A DNA stretch of 57,058 nucleotides. Origin: Candidatus Poribacteria bacterium. Its GTDB lineage: Bacteria; Poribacteria; WGA-4E; WGA-3G. Below, one piece after another: positions 16,541 through 25,300 of the stretch (the stretch's first letter is position 1; the number at the start of each line of letters is the position of its first letter). The position numbers and the translations under genes are program-made. The notes under the pieces are model-generated. The model was given only the letters and a program-made list of their open reading frames with translations, made no database searches and was not told the origin of the DNA. The stretch covers positions 1 to 57,058 of the forward strand of contig JAGFCB010000110.1 in NCBI GenBank assembly GCA_022394775.1, read 5' to 3'.

Positions 16541-18109
16541 TTACTGCCTCGGTGTCAGTGTAACAACAGGTGTTATCAGTTCACCCATTGAAATACCACC
16601 GTGCTGGAATCCTCCTTGAAACTGCCGTTTATATTTATAAAAATCGTTCGGGTAGACGAAATAGTAATCGTCTTTCGCGAGAATATAGTCCTTACTTGGA
16701 ATTTCTGCGGGGAGCCGATATTCTTTCGGGTTACGGAGATGCACCGCTTCGTCTCTTTCGCATCCGAGGTTCGTGCCAATTTTAAACCGGAGGCTGGTGG
16801 TCGTCTCACGATTACCACGCGCACGGGTAGCGCGGTTACAGAAGACCGACCCGTGGTCACTGGTAAGAACTACCGTTGTCTTTTGTGCTGCAACCATGCG
16901 TAAAATATCAAAAAGCACAGAATGTGAAAACCACGAACGCGCGAGTGCCCGGAAAGCCGACTCATCCGGCGCAAGTTGTTGTAAAACATCCGACTGTGAA
17001 CGCTGATGCGTCAGGATATCAACGAAATTGATAACCAGCGTCGAGAGGGCTACACTTTTATTTGAAGCGACCCGCTTTTTGTAAGTATTTCCGCCCCGTG
17101 CATCAAAGATTTTGAAATACTGAGGTGCTGATTTCAGCTTGATATTTCTGCGCTTTAGATGTTCTTCGAGAAGTTGCCGTTCGAAGCGATTGGTACTGGT
17201 GTCCCCATCAGACTCCTCCTGCCAGTACTGTGGATAACGTTCCGCGATCTCCGCGGGGAACAACCCACTGAACAGCGCGTTTCGTGAATACATCGTTGCG
17301 CTTGGTAGGATTGAAAAACTATATTGGCGTTCAATAGAAAAATAGGGGTACAGCAACGATTCCACTGCCAGCCAATGGTCCAAGCGAAAGCAATCAACTA
17401 CAATAAAATAGACAGATTTTCCATCTTGGAGTTGAGGAATAACGTGCCGATCTAAAACATTAACAGATAGTGGTGGCGCGTCCGAACTGCCAGCGACCCA
17501 ATCAGGATAATTCGCCGCCACAAAATCCGAGAATTCGGTATTGCACTCCTTCTTTTGCCCGATATGTGTTTCCTCTAATCCACCTTCGGAAAGCTTCTCA
17601 GACATCAAATCCCACTGTAATAGTTTGACGTAGATATTTATCCAGTCCTGCCAGTTGGGGGCTGAATCTTTCATAGCGCGAATTGCATTGAAATCCGCGA
17701 TGTACCGGCTCGGGATTTGATCTATAACCATCTGCGGTTGATCAAGAACCCGTTTTAGTGTTGAAACGATCTGTGCTACGCCAATCGGTTTCACCAAGAA
17801 ATCCGTCACTTGTTTACCGAGGGCGACTTCGACAAACGCTTCATCACTGGATTGGGTAACAAGAATGACGGGAATTTGTGCGTTAACGGCGCGGATTGCA
17901 TCAAGCGTCGCCATCCCATCTTTACCGGGCATAACCTGGTCAAGCAGAACGGCACTGTATTGTACGTCGCCGTTGGTTAAGAGCGCGATGCCATCTTCGC
18001 CGTTTGTAACAGGCGTGACGGTGTACCCTCGCTCACGTAGCACAAGAATGTGCGGCTGCAACGCCTCTATTTCATCGTCAATCCATAAAATGTGGTGTGC
18101 TTGTGACAT
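16541..18109 (-). CDS. porX: PorX-type response regulator with C-terminal PglZ (alkaline-phosphatase-fold) domain
   Basis: The 522-residue product has a receiver domain (residues 1-125) with the acidic pair in ILWIDDE, phospho-acceptor Asp57 in AVLLDQVMPG and Lys107 in FLVKPIG. A helical linker follows, then a PglZ domain from about 190. Its metal and catalytic residues are present: Asp239 in IVVDCFRLDHW, the nucleophile Thr272 in PSATMYSRN, Asp418-His419 in VLTSDHG, and a late His in GFQHGGIS. This is the architecture of Bacteroidota PorX, which controls the type IX secretion system and has phosphodiesterase activity. No T9SS gene lies in the window, so the output here is unknown. A histidine kinase gene lies 86 bases upstream on the same strand. 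No clear Shine-Dalgarno is seen. Confidence 0.88.
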   Translation of the reverse strand: MSQAHHILWIDDEIEALQPHILVLRERGYTVTPVTNGEDGIALLTNGDVQYSAVLLDQVMPGKDGMATLDAIRAVNAQIPVILVTQSSDEAFVEVALGKQVTDFLVKPIGVAQIVSTLKRVLDQPQMVIDQIPSRYIADFNAIRAMKDSAPNWQDWINIYVKLLQWDLMSEKLSEGGLEETHIGQKKECNTEFSDFVAANYPDWVAGSSDAPPLSVNVLDRHVIPQLQDGKSVYFIVVDCFRLDHWLAVESLLYPYFSIERQYSFSILPSATMYSRNALFSGLFPAEIAERYPQYWQEESDGDTSTNRFERQLLEEHLKRRNIKLKSAPQYFKIFDARGGNTYKKRVASNKSVALSTLVINFVDILTHQRSQSDVLQQLAPDESAFRALARSWFSHSVLFDILRMVAAQKTTVVLTSDHGSVFCNRATRARGNRETTTSLRFKIGTNLGCERDEAVHLRNPKEYRLPAEIPSKDYILAKDDYYFVYPNDFYKYKRQFQGGFQHGGISMGELITPVVTLTPRQ

Positions 18110-18195
18110 ATCAAGTTAATAAACTGCTCAGTCGCGATTGAGAAAATAGGACAGAAACAACGTCCCTATTTTTTTACAATACTGATTAAGTGGCT

Positions 18196-19689
18196 CTACG
18201 CGACCGGTAACCGAATTTCAAAAGTTGTACCTTCAGGACTCGTTCTAACCATGTGAATGCTTCCGTGGTGATATTCACGGATAATACGTTGTACGACTGT
18301 CAATCCGAGTCCCCATCCGTGTGCCTTAGTAGACATCCCCGGTTCAAAAATTTTTCGTTGATCTTTGCGGTCTATACCGCTTCCATTGTCGGCGTACCGT
18401 ATAACAATATCGTTGTGTCGTTTATCGTGCGTCGGTTCAATCTGAATCCATCCGTCCGTTTTATCCATAGCATCCAGAGAATTACGGACCAAGTTCTCAA
18501 ACACCCAGTGCAACAGCTGTGCATTCGCGAGAACAGAGGGCACTTCGTGTAGTATCAGTTGAATTTCAACGCGGCGGCTAATATGCGGTAGCCGTTTCTC
18601 AAAATACGTTTGAACTTCTTCAAATATCTCAGCTATATTCACTTCGGTCAGCGGCGGCTGAGTGCCAATCATACCGAAGCGTGCAGTAGTTTTTTGCAAA
18701 CGCTCTAAATCGTTTTGCATACTTTCAGAAAGTTCGGCGAGTGTCGCATCGTCTGTGTCTTTACTTCGCCCATGTAGGAGTTCTGTCCACGCCAACAGCG
18801 ATGAAATAGGTGTTCCGAGTTGATGTGCCGTCTCCTTAGCTAAGCCTCCCCAAATCGCTGAGTGCTCATAAGACTTTATCCGCTGGTAGACCAAAAAACA
18901 GACAAACCCAAATACCAATAAGACTATCGGGACTATGAAAAGCACGACCAACCCATAGTAGGGTTTACTTTCATAATAGAAGTAACCGTCATAGGTCTCA
19001 GGTGTCATTACAATCATTGAGAATGCAGGCGCGTTCTGAACGAAAATTTCTGCCCGCTCCCGTTCCTGCGGAGTTGCTTGATCCGCGGTGACAACATCAT
19101 CCCATATCTGCCACTTCTGTGGCACGTTAGCAGTATCGGTTATTACAAACGGTAGGTGTGTCATCTCGCTCGGATCAGTATCACCGTAATAAATATAACC
19201 GTTTAGCTGTTTATTTTTTAAGAGCATCGGTATCTCACGCGGCGGATTCTTTCGCTTCATGCGCGCCAATGTCGATTCCAACAATACCCTTTCATCTTCT
19301 GTTAACGAAATCCTCCTATCTTCGTTGACATTTGCATCGAAACTTTCGATCTTTGCATCAAATTCTGGGTCAACACCTCGTGTGATTACAGGGTTTCCTT
19401 CTGCATCTGTAATAATAAATGAAAATGCACGCGCCCTGTCTTTGGCAAATGATTCTTGTTTTACTATCCCATGTAGTTTCTGTTGCAAGTCCGGATCTTC
19501 AACAGTCGGGAGGACCACTGCCAGATCGGCAAAAATGCCTATCTGTGCTTCTATATCCGCGTTCAACTGCGAGATCTGCTGGTTGTAATAGGTAAACCCA
19601 AATATGAGCATCCCCAGTCCAACGATGAAGTAAACGAATATTAAACGGGTGGTCGTATATCTGGGGATAATCCGACGATTCAACCGCAA
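18196..19689 (-). CDS. Membrane sensor histidine kinase, probable partner of the PorX-type regulator
   Basis: The 497-residue product has membrane segments at about 16-34 and 245-268 enclosing a roughly 210-residue extracytoplasmic sensor domain. No HAMP domain follows. The dimerisation helix has the phospho-accepting His289 in GGLAKETAHQLGTPISS. The ATPase part has the N-box FENLVRNSLDAMD, the G1 box DNGSGID and the G2 box KAHGWGLGL. The start is TTG at 19689, with GGAGG nine bases before it; no ATG is available nearby. The gene is directly followed by the PorX-type regulator, and a promoter lies in front of it, so the two form a two-component operon. Confidence 0.92.
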   Translation of the reverse strand: MRLNRRIIPRYTTTRLIFVYFIVGLGMLIFGFTYYNQQISQLNADIEAQIGIFADLAVVLPTVEDPDLQQKLHGIVKQESFAKDRARAFSFIITDAEGNPVITRGVDPEFDAKIESFDANVNEDRRISLTEDERVLLESTLARMKRKNPPREIPMLLKNKQLNGYIYYGDTDPSEMTHLPFVITDTANVPQKWQIWDDVVTADQATPQERERAEIFVQNAPAFSMIVMTPETYDGYFYYESKPYYGLVVLFIVPIVLLVFGFVCFLVYQRIKSYEHSAIWGGLAKETAHQLGTPISSLLAWTELLHGRSKDTDDATLAELSESMQNDLERLQKTTARFGMIGTQPPLTEVNIAEIFEEVQTYFEKRLPHISRRVEIQLILHEVPSVLANAQLLHWVFENLVRNSLDAMDKTDGWIQIEPTHDKRHNDIVIRYADNGSGIDRKDQRKIFEPGMSTKAHGWGLGLTVVQRIIREYHHGSIHMVRTSPEGTTFEIRLPVA

Positions 19690-19734
19690 CTTCGTATTCC
19701 TCCCGGTAGATGAAACGCAAACCTCAACGTAATT

Positions 19735-19763
19735 ATAATATCATCTTTAAAAGGAAATTGCAA
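19735..19763 (-). promoter_or_regulatory. Sigma70-type promoter of the histidine kinase / PorX operon
   Basis: TTGCAA (19763-19758) and TATTAT (19740-19735) are separated by 17 bases on the minus strand, about 46 bases before the TTG start codon. Confidence 0.5.
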
Positions 19764-19844
19764 GCCTATTTTGATTCTCGGTGTCCTATATTTGCTACAA
19801 CTCTTCCATTTATACCCTTTAGTGTACCGTAAACGAGATATCAT

Positions 19845-19873
19845 TTGACTTTTTTCAATAGATTAGGTAAAAT
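19845..19873 (+). promoter_or_regulatory. Sigma70-type promoter of the HAD / epimerase / aminotransferase genes
   Basis: TTGACT (19845-19850), a 17-base spacer and TAAAAT (19868-19873). The leader would be about 130 bases. The intergenic stretch 19690-20010 otherwise holds only the divergent promoter of the histidine kinase. Confidence 0.6.
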
Positions 19874-20010
19874 AGAATTAGGAGTTATAAGGTGTGTTTT
19901 TTGTGTTTTATCATTTTGTTACCAACACAAGGATTCACGTCATATTATTCGGAACAAACGATGTCCAATTATGATTGAAATGGAACACAATTTAAAAACG
20001 GGAATAATTG

Positions 20011-20739
20011 ATGCTTAAAGCGATTACATTCGATTTCTGGCAAACCCTTTATGCAGATTCTGATAAGAACTGGCGAAAACGTCAGGCGATACGTGTGAAA
20101 CGGTGTCATGCTTATTTAGAGAATCGTGGTTATACTTGCACGTTAGCTGACGTAGAATACGGGCTTGAAGCGGCATACAATTTGGTGTCATCCTTATGGC
20201 ATCAACATAAAGGGATCTCAGTGAAGCGATGTATGCAGCGATTTGCGGAAGTGCTTGAGATTCGGCTTGAGGAAGTAGATCTTGATCAATTAATTGAAAA
20301 CCTCGGTGCCGCTTTTTTAGAGACACCGCCAATTATGATGGCGCACGTTAAACCTGTTGTTTCTCGGTTGAGTGAAAACTATCCACTTGGAATCATTTCA
20401 GATTCAGCACTGACGCCAGGCAGTTTTGTACGGAAACTGATGGCGCGCGACGGCATTTTGCAATTCTTTACAGCTTTCACCTTTTCCGATGAAACAGATT
20501 ACACAAAACCCCAAGTTGTGCAATTCCATTCGACCTTAGCAGCACTAAACGCCGAACCCGCCGAAGCCCTTCATATCGGCGATATTTTCCGAACAGATAT
20601 CGTCGGGGCTAAAAACGCAGGGATGAAGGCGATTCGCTTCGCAGGGTTTAACAAAGGAGAAGGCAACGACACACTTAGCGACGCTGTCGTTGATGACTAT
20701 AGACAATTGGAAACTGTCATCACAGAGTTGTCAAAATAA
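20011..20739 (+). CDS. HAD-family hydrolase
   Basis: The 242-residue product begins LKAITFDFWQTLY, the HAD motif I with the nucleophile Asp (FDFWxT form). Motif II is the Ser in LGIISDSA, motif III a Lys in ETDYTKPQVVQF, and motif IV the Asp pair in HIGDIFRTDIVGAKNAGM. A helical C1 cap lies between motifs I and II. It is a cytoplasmic phosphatase or dehalogenase-like enzyme of unknown substrate. I start it at the ATG at 20011 and not at the adjacent in-frame TTG. The TIGR01777 gene follows after 20 bases. Confidence 0.9.
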   Translation: MLKAITFDFWQTLYADSDKNWRKRQAIRVKRCHAYLENRGYTCTLADVEYGLEAAYNLVSSLWHQHKGISVKRCMQRFAEVLEIRLEEVDLDQLIENLGAAFLETPPIMMAHVKPVVSRLSENYPLGIISDSALTPGSFVRKLMARDGILQFFTAFTFSDETDYTKPQVVQFHSTLAALNAEPAEALHIGDIFRTDIVGAKNAGMKAIRFAGFNKGEGNDTLSDAVVDDYRQLETVITELSK

Positions 20740-20759
20740 AGAACATCACGGAGTATAGA

Positions 20760-21668
20760 ATGGCAAATGTATTGGTTACCGGCGGCACTGGATTCATCGG
20801 CAGCCGAGTCTGCACCGCCCTCCATGAACAAGGCGACACAGTACATGTATTATCTCGAAACCCGGGACGTGCACAATCTAAATTGAAGTCAGTAAGAGCC
20901 GTCTACGGCTGGAATCCTGAAACTGAAAAATTACCTCCGGAAGCCACATCAGAGATAGAAGCAGTCGTTCATTTAGCAGGTGAAACTATCGCGGGCAGGT
21001 GGAATGGAGAAAAAAAACGGCGAATACGAGACAGCCGAATTCTTTCTACGCGGAACCTCGTTGAATCGCTCGCAGCAGCGGATACAAAACCGAGCACGCT
21101 TGTCTGTGCCTCCGCAATCGGATACTATGGTGCCAGCGGCGACGAACGCTTCACTGAACTGTCCGCTGCTGGTACAGACTTCCTTGCTACAACCTGCCAA
21201 GAATGGGAATCGGAAGCACAAAAAGCAATTGAACTTGGGATCCGGGTAGTTATGGTCCGTATCGGGCTTGTACTTGGGTTAGGTGGTGGACTGCTCGCAC
21301 AAGTGCTCACTCCCTTTAAAGTCGGAATCGGAGGTATACTCGGTAACGGTCAGCAGTGGATGTCTTGGATTCATATTGACGATGTGGTAGGTATTGTACT
21401 CCACGCCTTAGAGAACAACGAAATCCGAGGCGCGCTAAACGCGACAGCACCTGCTCCGGTTAGAAATGTAGAATTCACAAAAACGCTCGGCTCAGTACTA
21501 CGGAGACCGACCTTGTTTCCGGTGCCAACGTTCGGTTTAAAACTAATGATGGGCGAATTTGCGGACTTCGTTGTACTCAGCCAGAACGTCGTGCCAGAGA
21601 AAACAGAAGTCAGTGGCTATGAGTTTCGCCACAGGACGCTTGAATCTGCTTTGAAAGATTTACTATAA
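20760..21668 (+). CDS. TIGR01777-family (YfcH/SulA-like) NAD(P)-dependent epimerase
   Basis: The 302-residue product has an N-terminal Rossmann motif (VLVTGGTGFIGSRV), then the family-specific YGWNPE and VVHLAGETIAGRWN, and the C-terminal DUF1731-like segment VPTFGLKLMMGEFADF. These mark the TIGR01777 group of extended SDR proteins, whose substrate is not established. GGAG lies six bases before the ATG. It is second in a plus-strand run of three genes. Confidence 0.95.
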   Translation: MANVLVTGGTGFIGSRVCTALHEQGDTVHVLSRNPGRAQSKLKSVRAVYGWNPETEKLPPEATSEIEAVVHLAGETIAGRWNGEKKRRIRDSRILSTRNLVESLAAADTKPSTLVCASAIGYYGASGDERFTELSAAGTDFLATTCQEWESEAQKAIELGIRVVMVRIGLVLGLGGGLLAQVLTPFKVGIGGILGNGQQWMSWIHIDDVVGIVLHALENNEIRGALNATAPAPVRNVEFTKTLGSVLRRPTLFPVPTFGLKLMMGEFADFVVLSQNVVPEKTEVSGYEFRHRTLESALKDLL

Positions 21669-21716
21669 ACGCACATATCGTGAACCGCTACTCACAATGT
21701 CAAATTCCAAGGAAAT

Positions 21717-23063
21717 ATGAAGATTCGCGATGTCCTGCTCTCTGAATACGGAAAAGCGTCAAGTATCCCTTCCGCTGTTAACCGGTTGATGACGGATTTC
21801 GCTGTCGGTTTTCGAGACGGCCGCGACATTAACCTCGGTGTCGGATACGTCAATGAACGGACAATTCCACACCCACAAATTCAACACGCTTGTGAAAAAG
21901 TTCTCGCTCACCCTGAAAAATACCGAGCGGCTCTCAATTACGGCGGCGCGCAGGGTTCCCCAAACCTGATTGCGGCGCTCAGACGGTTCCACACTGAAAA
22001 CAAGATTGGCGGTGTAACTGAACGCACCTTAAAGGGTCGAGATATTGTTATCGGGGCAAACGGTGCTACGAGTTTGCTGGAAAGTGTCACACACCTCCTC
22101 CCTGCTGGTATTGTGTTGACCGCAGATCCGATGTATTATATCTACTGCAACGATTTAGAGCGGAAAGGCTTTAAGGTTATCGCAGTGCCTGAAGATGACG
22201 AAGGACTTGACACCGAACTTCTGAAGGCAAAACTTACGGCACTCGGTGACGAAAGTGCTGCTATCCGTTTTTTCTATGTGGTGACCGTAAACAACCCCAC
22301 TTGCACGATCCTATCCAATAACCGTAAGCGGGAATTGGTCGATATTGTTACTCGGCTATCCTACGAAGTTGGACGGAAAATCCCACTCTTCTTTGACAAC
22401 GCTTACAGCGACCTTGTCCATGATGAGACCATCGAACCTTTGGAATCTGCGCTATGCTACGACGAACTCGGCATCGTGTATGAAGTCGGTACATTGTCAA
22501 AGATTCTTGCCCCAGGGTTGCGTATCGGCTATCTCATCGGTTCCAAAGGCTCATTCCTCAACAGCATCATCCAACGCACAAGTGACATCGGTTTCAGTGC
22601 GCCGTTAATCAATCAGGAAATCGCAAGTTACCTGCTCGACCACGGCATCGAATCGCAAATTGAGAAGGTCAATAACGGTTACCAGCAGAAGGCAAAACAG
22701 GTGAAAACGTGGATAGCAGAATTACTCAGCGATAACATTCAGGAGTGTCGGGGTGGGAGTGCTGGATTCTATTTCTACCTAACATTAGCGGGTATAGCAA
22801 CGGGTGCTACTTCCGACTTTTTCAAGTTTTTGACGCGAACGACTGGACAGGAAGCCGTTGACGGGCCGCCAGACACTCAGCATCCGAAGGTGATTTACAT
22901 TCCGGGTGAACACTGCGTCCATCCAAGCGGTGAGATGGTTGAGGTTGGAAAGCAGCAGTTACGCATATCCTATGGATTTGAAGAACTCCCTCAAATTCAT
23001 ACTGCGCTGAAAATCATGAAATCCGCGATAGCCTATAGTGAAAAAATTCATAGTTTTCGATAG
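21717..23063 (+). CDS. PLP-dependent class I/II aminotransferase
   Basis: The 448-residue product is a fold-type I aminotransferase. LNYGGAQGSPNLIAALRRF is the typical N-terminal segment, VIGANGATSLLESV the cofactor phosphate region, FFDNAYSDLV holds the Asp that pairs with the pyridine ring, and the Schiff-base Lys is in VGTLSKILAPGLRIGY. LRISYGF near the C-terminus provides the carboxylate-binding Arg. It resembles the 2-aminoadipate/valine-pyruvate-type group, but the substrate cannot be assigned. AGGAAAT precedes the ATG. A broken SDR start follows 49 bases downstream. Confidence 0.92.
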   Translation: MKIRDVLLSEYGKASSIPSAVNRLMTDFAVGFRDGRDINLGVGYVNERTIPHPQIQHACEKVLAHPEKYRAALNYGGAQGSPNLIAALRRFHTENKIGGVTERTLKGRDIVIGANGATSLLESVTHLLPAGIVLTADPMYYIYCNDLERKGFKVIAVPEDDEGLDTELLKAKLTALGDESAAIRFFYVVTVNNPTCTILSNNRKRELVDIVTRLSYEVGRKIPLFFDNAYSDLVHDETIEPLESALCYDELGIVYEVGTLSKILAPGLRIGYLIGSKGSFLNSIIQRTSDIGFSAPLINQEIASYLLDHGIESQIEKVNNGYQQKAKQVKTWIAELLSDNIQECRGGSAGFYFYLTLAGIATGATSDFFKFLTRTTGQEAVDGPPDTQHPKVIYIPGEHCVHPSGEMVEVGKQQLRISYGFEELPQIHTALKIMKSAIAYSEKIHSFR

Positions 23064-23112
23064 GTTCTTTCACAAAGCACTCGCCTGACAATATTCAGAA
23101 AGGAATTTGAAA

Positions 23113-23178
23113 ATGCGATTGAAAGATAAAGTTACGCTGTTCGCGGGTACCGGTTCAAACGGGTTTTTGATCATCTAA
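23113..23178 (+). pseudogene. Truncated start of a short-chain dehydrogenase gene
   Basis: A well-placed AGGAA is followed by an ATG and 21 codons reading MRLKDKVTLFAGTGSNG, then FLII and a stop. The first 17 residues look like the beginning of an SDR protein (compare MRLEGKVAIVAGAAWGG of the intact SDR at 33469), reaching into the glycine-rich cofactor loop. Similarity ends there and no SDR sequence continues in any frame downstream. I infer a gene cut off by a deletion or insertion with its breakpoint near 23165. The stop overlaps the end of a minus-strand small gene. Confidence 0.6.
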
Positions 23179-23345
23179 TCTTCGGGCAGAAGCCCCAATC
23201 CTTCAGGTTTAGTCTCTGACGCTTCCTCATCATTCTCTTCACCAAAACGCTCCAGAATCTTGTCCAAACGTTTCTTGATATCCCTGAGTTCCCAAACTAT
23301 TAAGATCAGACAAGTAGTGATTATAAGGGATGACCACAATCCCAT
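23175..23345 (-). CDS. Small membrane protein (56 aa)
   Basis: The minus strand encodes a 56-residue peptide with an N-terminal hydrophobic helix (MGLWSSLIITTCLILIVWEL), a basic-amphipathic helix (RDIKKRLDKILERFGEE) and an acidic tail ending GLGLLPED. The layout, one membrane pass then a charged cytoplasmic helix, is typical of small inner-membrane proteins. GGAG lies ten bases before the ATG. Its last codons include a 17-base stretch identical to part of the IS200/IS605 end hairpin at 1180-1196, so the C-terminus may derive from an insertion. The remaining 23346-23539 holds an ATTCCTT/AAGGAAT inverted repeat (23374-23395) and no further gene. Confidence 0.55.
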   Translation of the reverse strand: MGLWSSLIITTCLILIVWELRDIKKRLDKILERFGEENDEEASETKPEGLGLLPED

Positions 23346-23539
23346 GTGAAATAGTCTCCGATGCAGTGTACTGATTCCTTTTGAACAGAAGGAATTCCAT
23401 ACATTTCAACTTTGTAGCCTATAGAAAATATGGAAACAGCCGGAGATAGCAACAACGTTTTATCGTCACCAACTCCGCCTGTTTATCAATCTTTATCGCC
23501 TTTTTTTAACTCACTTACGAAGCAAATTTGAGCCAGTAC

Positions 23540-24346
23540 TTACCACTGTACCTGACAGAACTCTTCGTAATCAATCAGTTCATGAATGGTGGGTTTTTCA
23601 CCGCACATTGGGCAATCGCTATCTTGACGGAGTTTCAACCGGTTGAAATTCATTGTTAGCGCGTCAAAAAGCAGAAGCGTTCCGATTAAAGAATCGCCGA
23701 TGTCCAGCAAGATTTTAATCGCTTCAACAGCCTGGATTGTGCCGATGATACCGGGTAAGACACCAAAGACCCCTGCTTCTTGACAACTTGGCACCATTCC
23801 CGCTGGTGGCGGTTCGGGATAGAGGCATCGGTAGCACGGGCCCTTGCCCGGATAAAGTACGGTGACCTGCCCTTCAAACTGGAAGATGCTGCCGTGTACA
23901 ATCGGTTTACCCAACATAACGGATGCGTCGTTGAGGAGGTAACGCGTCGGTAGGTTGTCGCACCCATCCACAATCAGGTCATACTGTTCCAGAATTTGGA
24001 AGGCGTTTGCCGAGGTAATCCGTTCATTGTAAGAGACCACTTTGACATCAGGATTCATCTCTGCGATGGTGGCTTCTGCGGACTTCGTTTTCGGGATGCC
24101 GATGTCGCTGGTGCCGTGCAAAATCTGACGTTGCAAATTACTGAGATCAACCACATCATCGTCAATAATGCCGAGCGTCCCAACCCCTGCAGCAGCGAGG
24201 TAGACCCCAACAGGGGAGCCAAGCCCCCCTGCACCGATAAGCAGCACTTTTGATTCCAGCAGCTTCGTCTGACCCATCCCGCCGACCTCTTTGAGGATAA
24301 TATGTCGGCTGTAGCGTTCAATCTGTTCGTTGCTGAAGTTAAACAT
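23540..24346 (-). CDS. E1-like MoeB/ThiF/HesA adenylyltransferase
   Basis: The 268-residue product would activate the C-terminal glycine of a ubiquitin-like sulfur carrier by adenylation. It has the nucleotide-binding loop IGAGGLGSPVGVYLAAAG, DDDVVDLSNLQRQ, the active-site Asp in VDGCDNLPTRYLLND, and two zinc-binding Cys pairs (CYRCLYPEPP and CPMCGE). The SCQEAGVFGVLPG crossover segment is present. There is no C-terminal rhodanese domain, unlike MOCS3-type proteins. I start it at 24346 because GGAGG lies five bases before; a longer open frame to 24487 would overlap the neighbour. The preceding gene, which ends in Gly-Gly, stops one base before this ATG. Its place in a sulfite-reductase locus suggests a sulfur-carrier role. 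Confidence 0.93.
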   Translation of the reverse strand: MFNFSNEQIERYSRHIILKEVGGMGQTKLLESKVLLIGAGGLGSPVGVYLAAAGVGTLGIIDDDVVDLSNLQRQILHGTSDIGIPKTKSAEATIAEMNPDVKVVSYNERITSANAFQILEQYDLIVDGCDNLPTRYLLNDASVMLGKPIVHGSIFQFEGQVTVLYPGKGPCYRCLYPEPPPAGMVPSCQEAGVFGVLPGIIGTIQAVEAIKILLDIGDSLIGTLLLFDALTMNFNRLKLRQDSDCPMCGEKPTIHELIDYEEFCQVQW

Positions 24347-24347
24347 C

Positions 24348-24926
24348 TTAGCCTCCGAGATTGGCGAGGAGTTCTGAAATCGATTTATCCGAACTCGCGG
24401 AGATTCGTACAGCGAACCGTTCGCGTGCATCTTCAGAGGTGCGTTCCACCATAAAGTCGTCATCACCGTACATCTGTTGTAAGACAAGCATTAGGTCTGC
24501 CCGAACGGCTTCCGCGGTCTCTGATGTATTCGGTGCGATATGGCGGTTGTTTATCATGAACAGGAGGTCTGCGCCGTTGAAATGCACTGCATTTTCCAAC
24601 TCCGCCGACGCTTCAAGCTGTTCGCATTTAGAAAGCACCTCTGTGAGGGCTTGACGAATCTTATCACCGTTATCGCCTTCGACTGCATGCTTCCGGTTGT
24701 AGAGGAAACCGTGCTCGTGGTAAGCGTTGTCGATACTATAGTTGGCTTGCTTCAAAATCAACAATACACCCGGTCCCGCATCGACATGTGAATAGTCAGC
24801 GTAGTTCAGATAATCGTCTGAATCCGCTTCTTCCATCCAGCGGTTGAAAACTTTGATGAAGTTGGTATAGTTGATTTTGCTATCTTCGGTTGTGAAAACC
24901 TTAACATTAATCTGTTGTAGATCCAT
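24348..24926 (-). CDS. Uncharacterised 192-aa protein with C-terminal Gly-Gly, coupled to the E1-like gene
   Basis: I do not recognise a named domain. The protein begins MDLQQINVKVFTTEDSKINY, contains YSHVDAGPGVLLILKQANYS and NNRHIAPNTSETAEAVRADL, and ends SISELLANLGG. The fold looks alpha/beta with no signal peptide or membrane segment. The final Gly-Gly is what ThiS/MoaD/CysO-type sulfur carriers expose to an E1 enzyme, and the E1-like gene begins right after its stop. The size is about twice that of a usual carrier, so it could be an extended carrier, a carrier fused to another domain, or an enzyme whose ending is chance. I start it at the ATG at 24926; an in-frame TTG at 24962 would add 12 residues. 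Confidence 0.75.
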   Translation of the reverse strand: MDLQQINVKVFTTEDSKINYTNFIKVFNRWMEEADSDDYLNYADYSHVDAGPGVLLILKQANYSIDNAYHEHGFLYNRKHAVEGDNGDKIRQALTEVLSKCEQLEASAELENAVHFNGADLLFMINNRHIAPNTSETAEAVRADLMLVLQQMYGDDDFMVERTSEDARERFAVRISASSDKSISELLANLGG

Positions 24927-24997
24927 TCTGCTAAAAAATTTCCTTTCGTGAGTGAATAACAAGAAAGTTGGAGTGCCAACCCTTAAAAGAAGATTAT

Positions 24998-25243
24998 CTA
25001 TTCAGCTGCGAGGTCTTGGAGATTCTGACCGTCAATGCTAACAACTGTAACTTGTGTCGCCTCTAACCAGAAGATCTCGCCTTTGCTATTACATACACAG
25101 ACTAATGCGTACTCACCCTCATCCACATCAGCCATCAAATTTCCGAGAAACATGTTCGGTTTCGAGGATTGAAAGACCCCAAAACCCGCCCCAAGCAGAC
25201 AGTAACGTTTGCCCGTCTGGTTATGTTTAACGATTGTTGCCAT
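24998..25243 (-). CDS. Small uncharacterised protein of the sulfite-reductase locus (81 aa)
   Basis: The product is a predicted small beta protein (MATIVKHNQTGKRYCLLGAG, then FLGNLMADVDEGEYALVCVC, then EIFWLEATQVTVVSIDGQ), cytoplasmic and without membrane segments. It holds three Cys residues, two of them in VCVCN. GGAGAAATAG precedes the ATG and a near-consensus promoter lies 60 bases upstream, making it the first gene of the run that continues into the Gly-Gly protein and the E1-like enzyme. The SH3-like barrel shape suggests a binding or adaptor role, but no function can be assigned. Confidence 0.75.
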   Translation of the reverse strand: MATIVKHNQTGKRYCLLGAGFGVFQSSKPNMFLGNLMADVDEGEYALVCVCNSKGEIFWLEATQVTVVSIDGQNLQDLAAE

Positions 25244-25300
25244 CTATTTCTCCGTAGGTGTGTTAGTACCAACGTTGTCAACTCAGTTTCCCACTTTTCT

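Noticed and set aside
16541..18109. A type IX secretion locus, suggested by the PorX-type gene
   Set aside because: No PorK, PorL, PorM, PorN, Sov or T9SS C-terminal sorting domain is present in the window.
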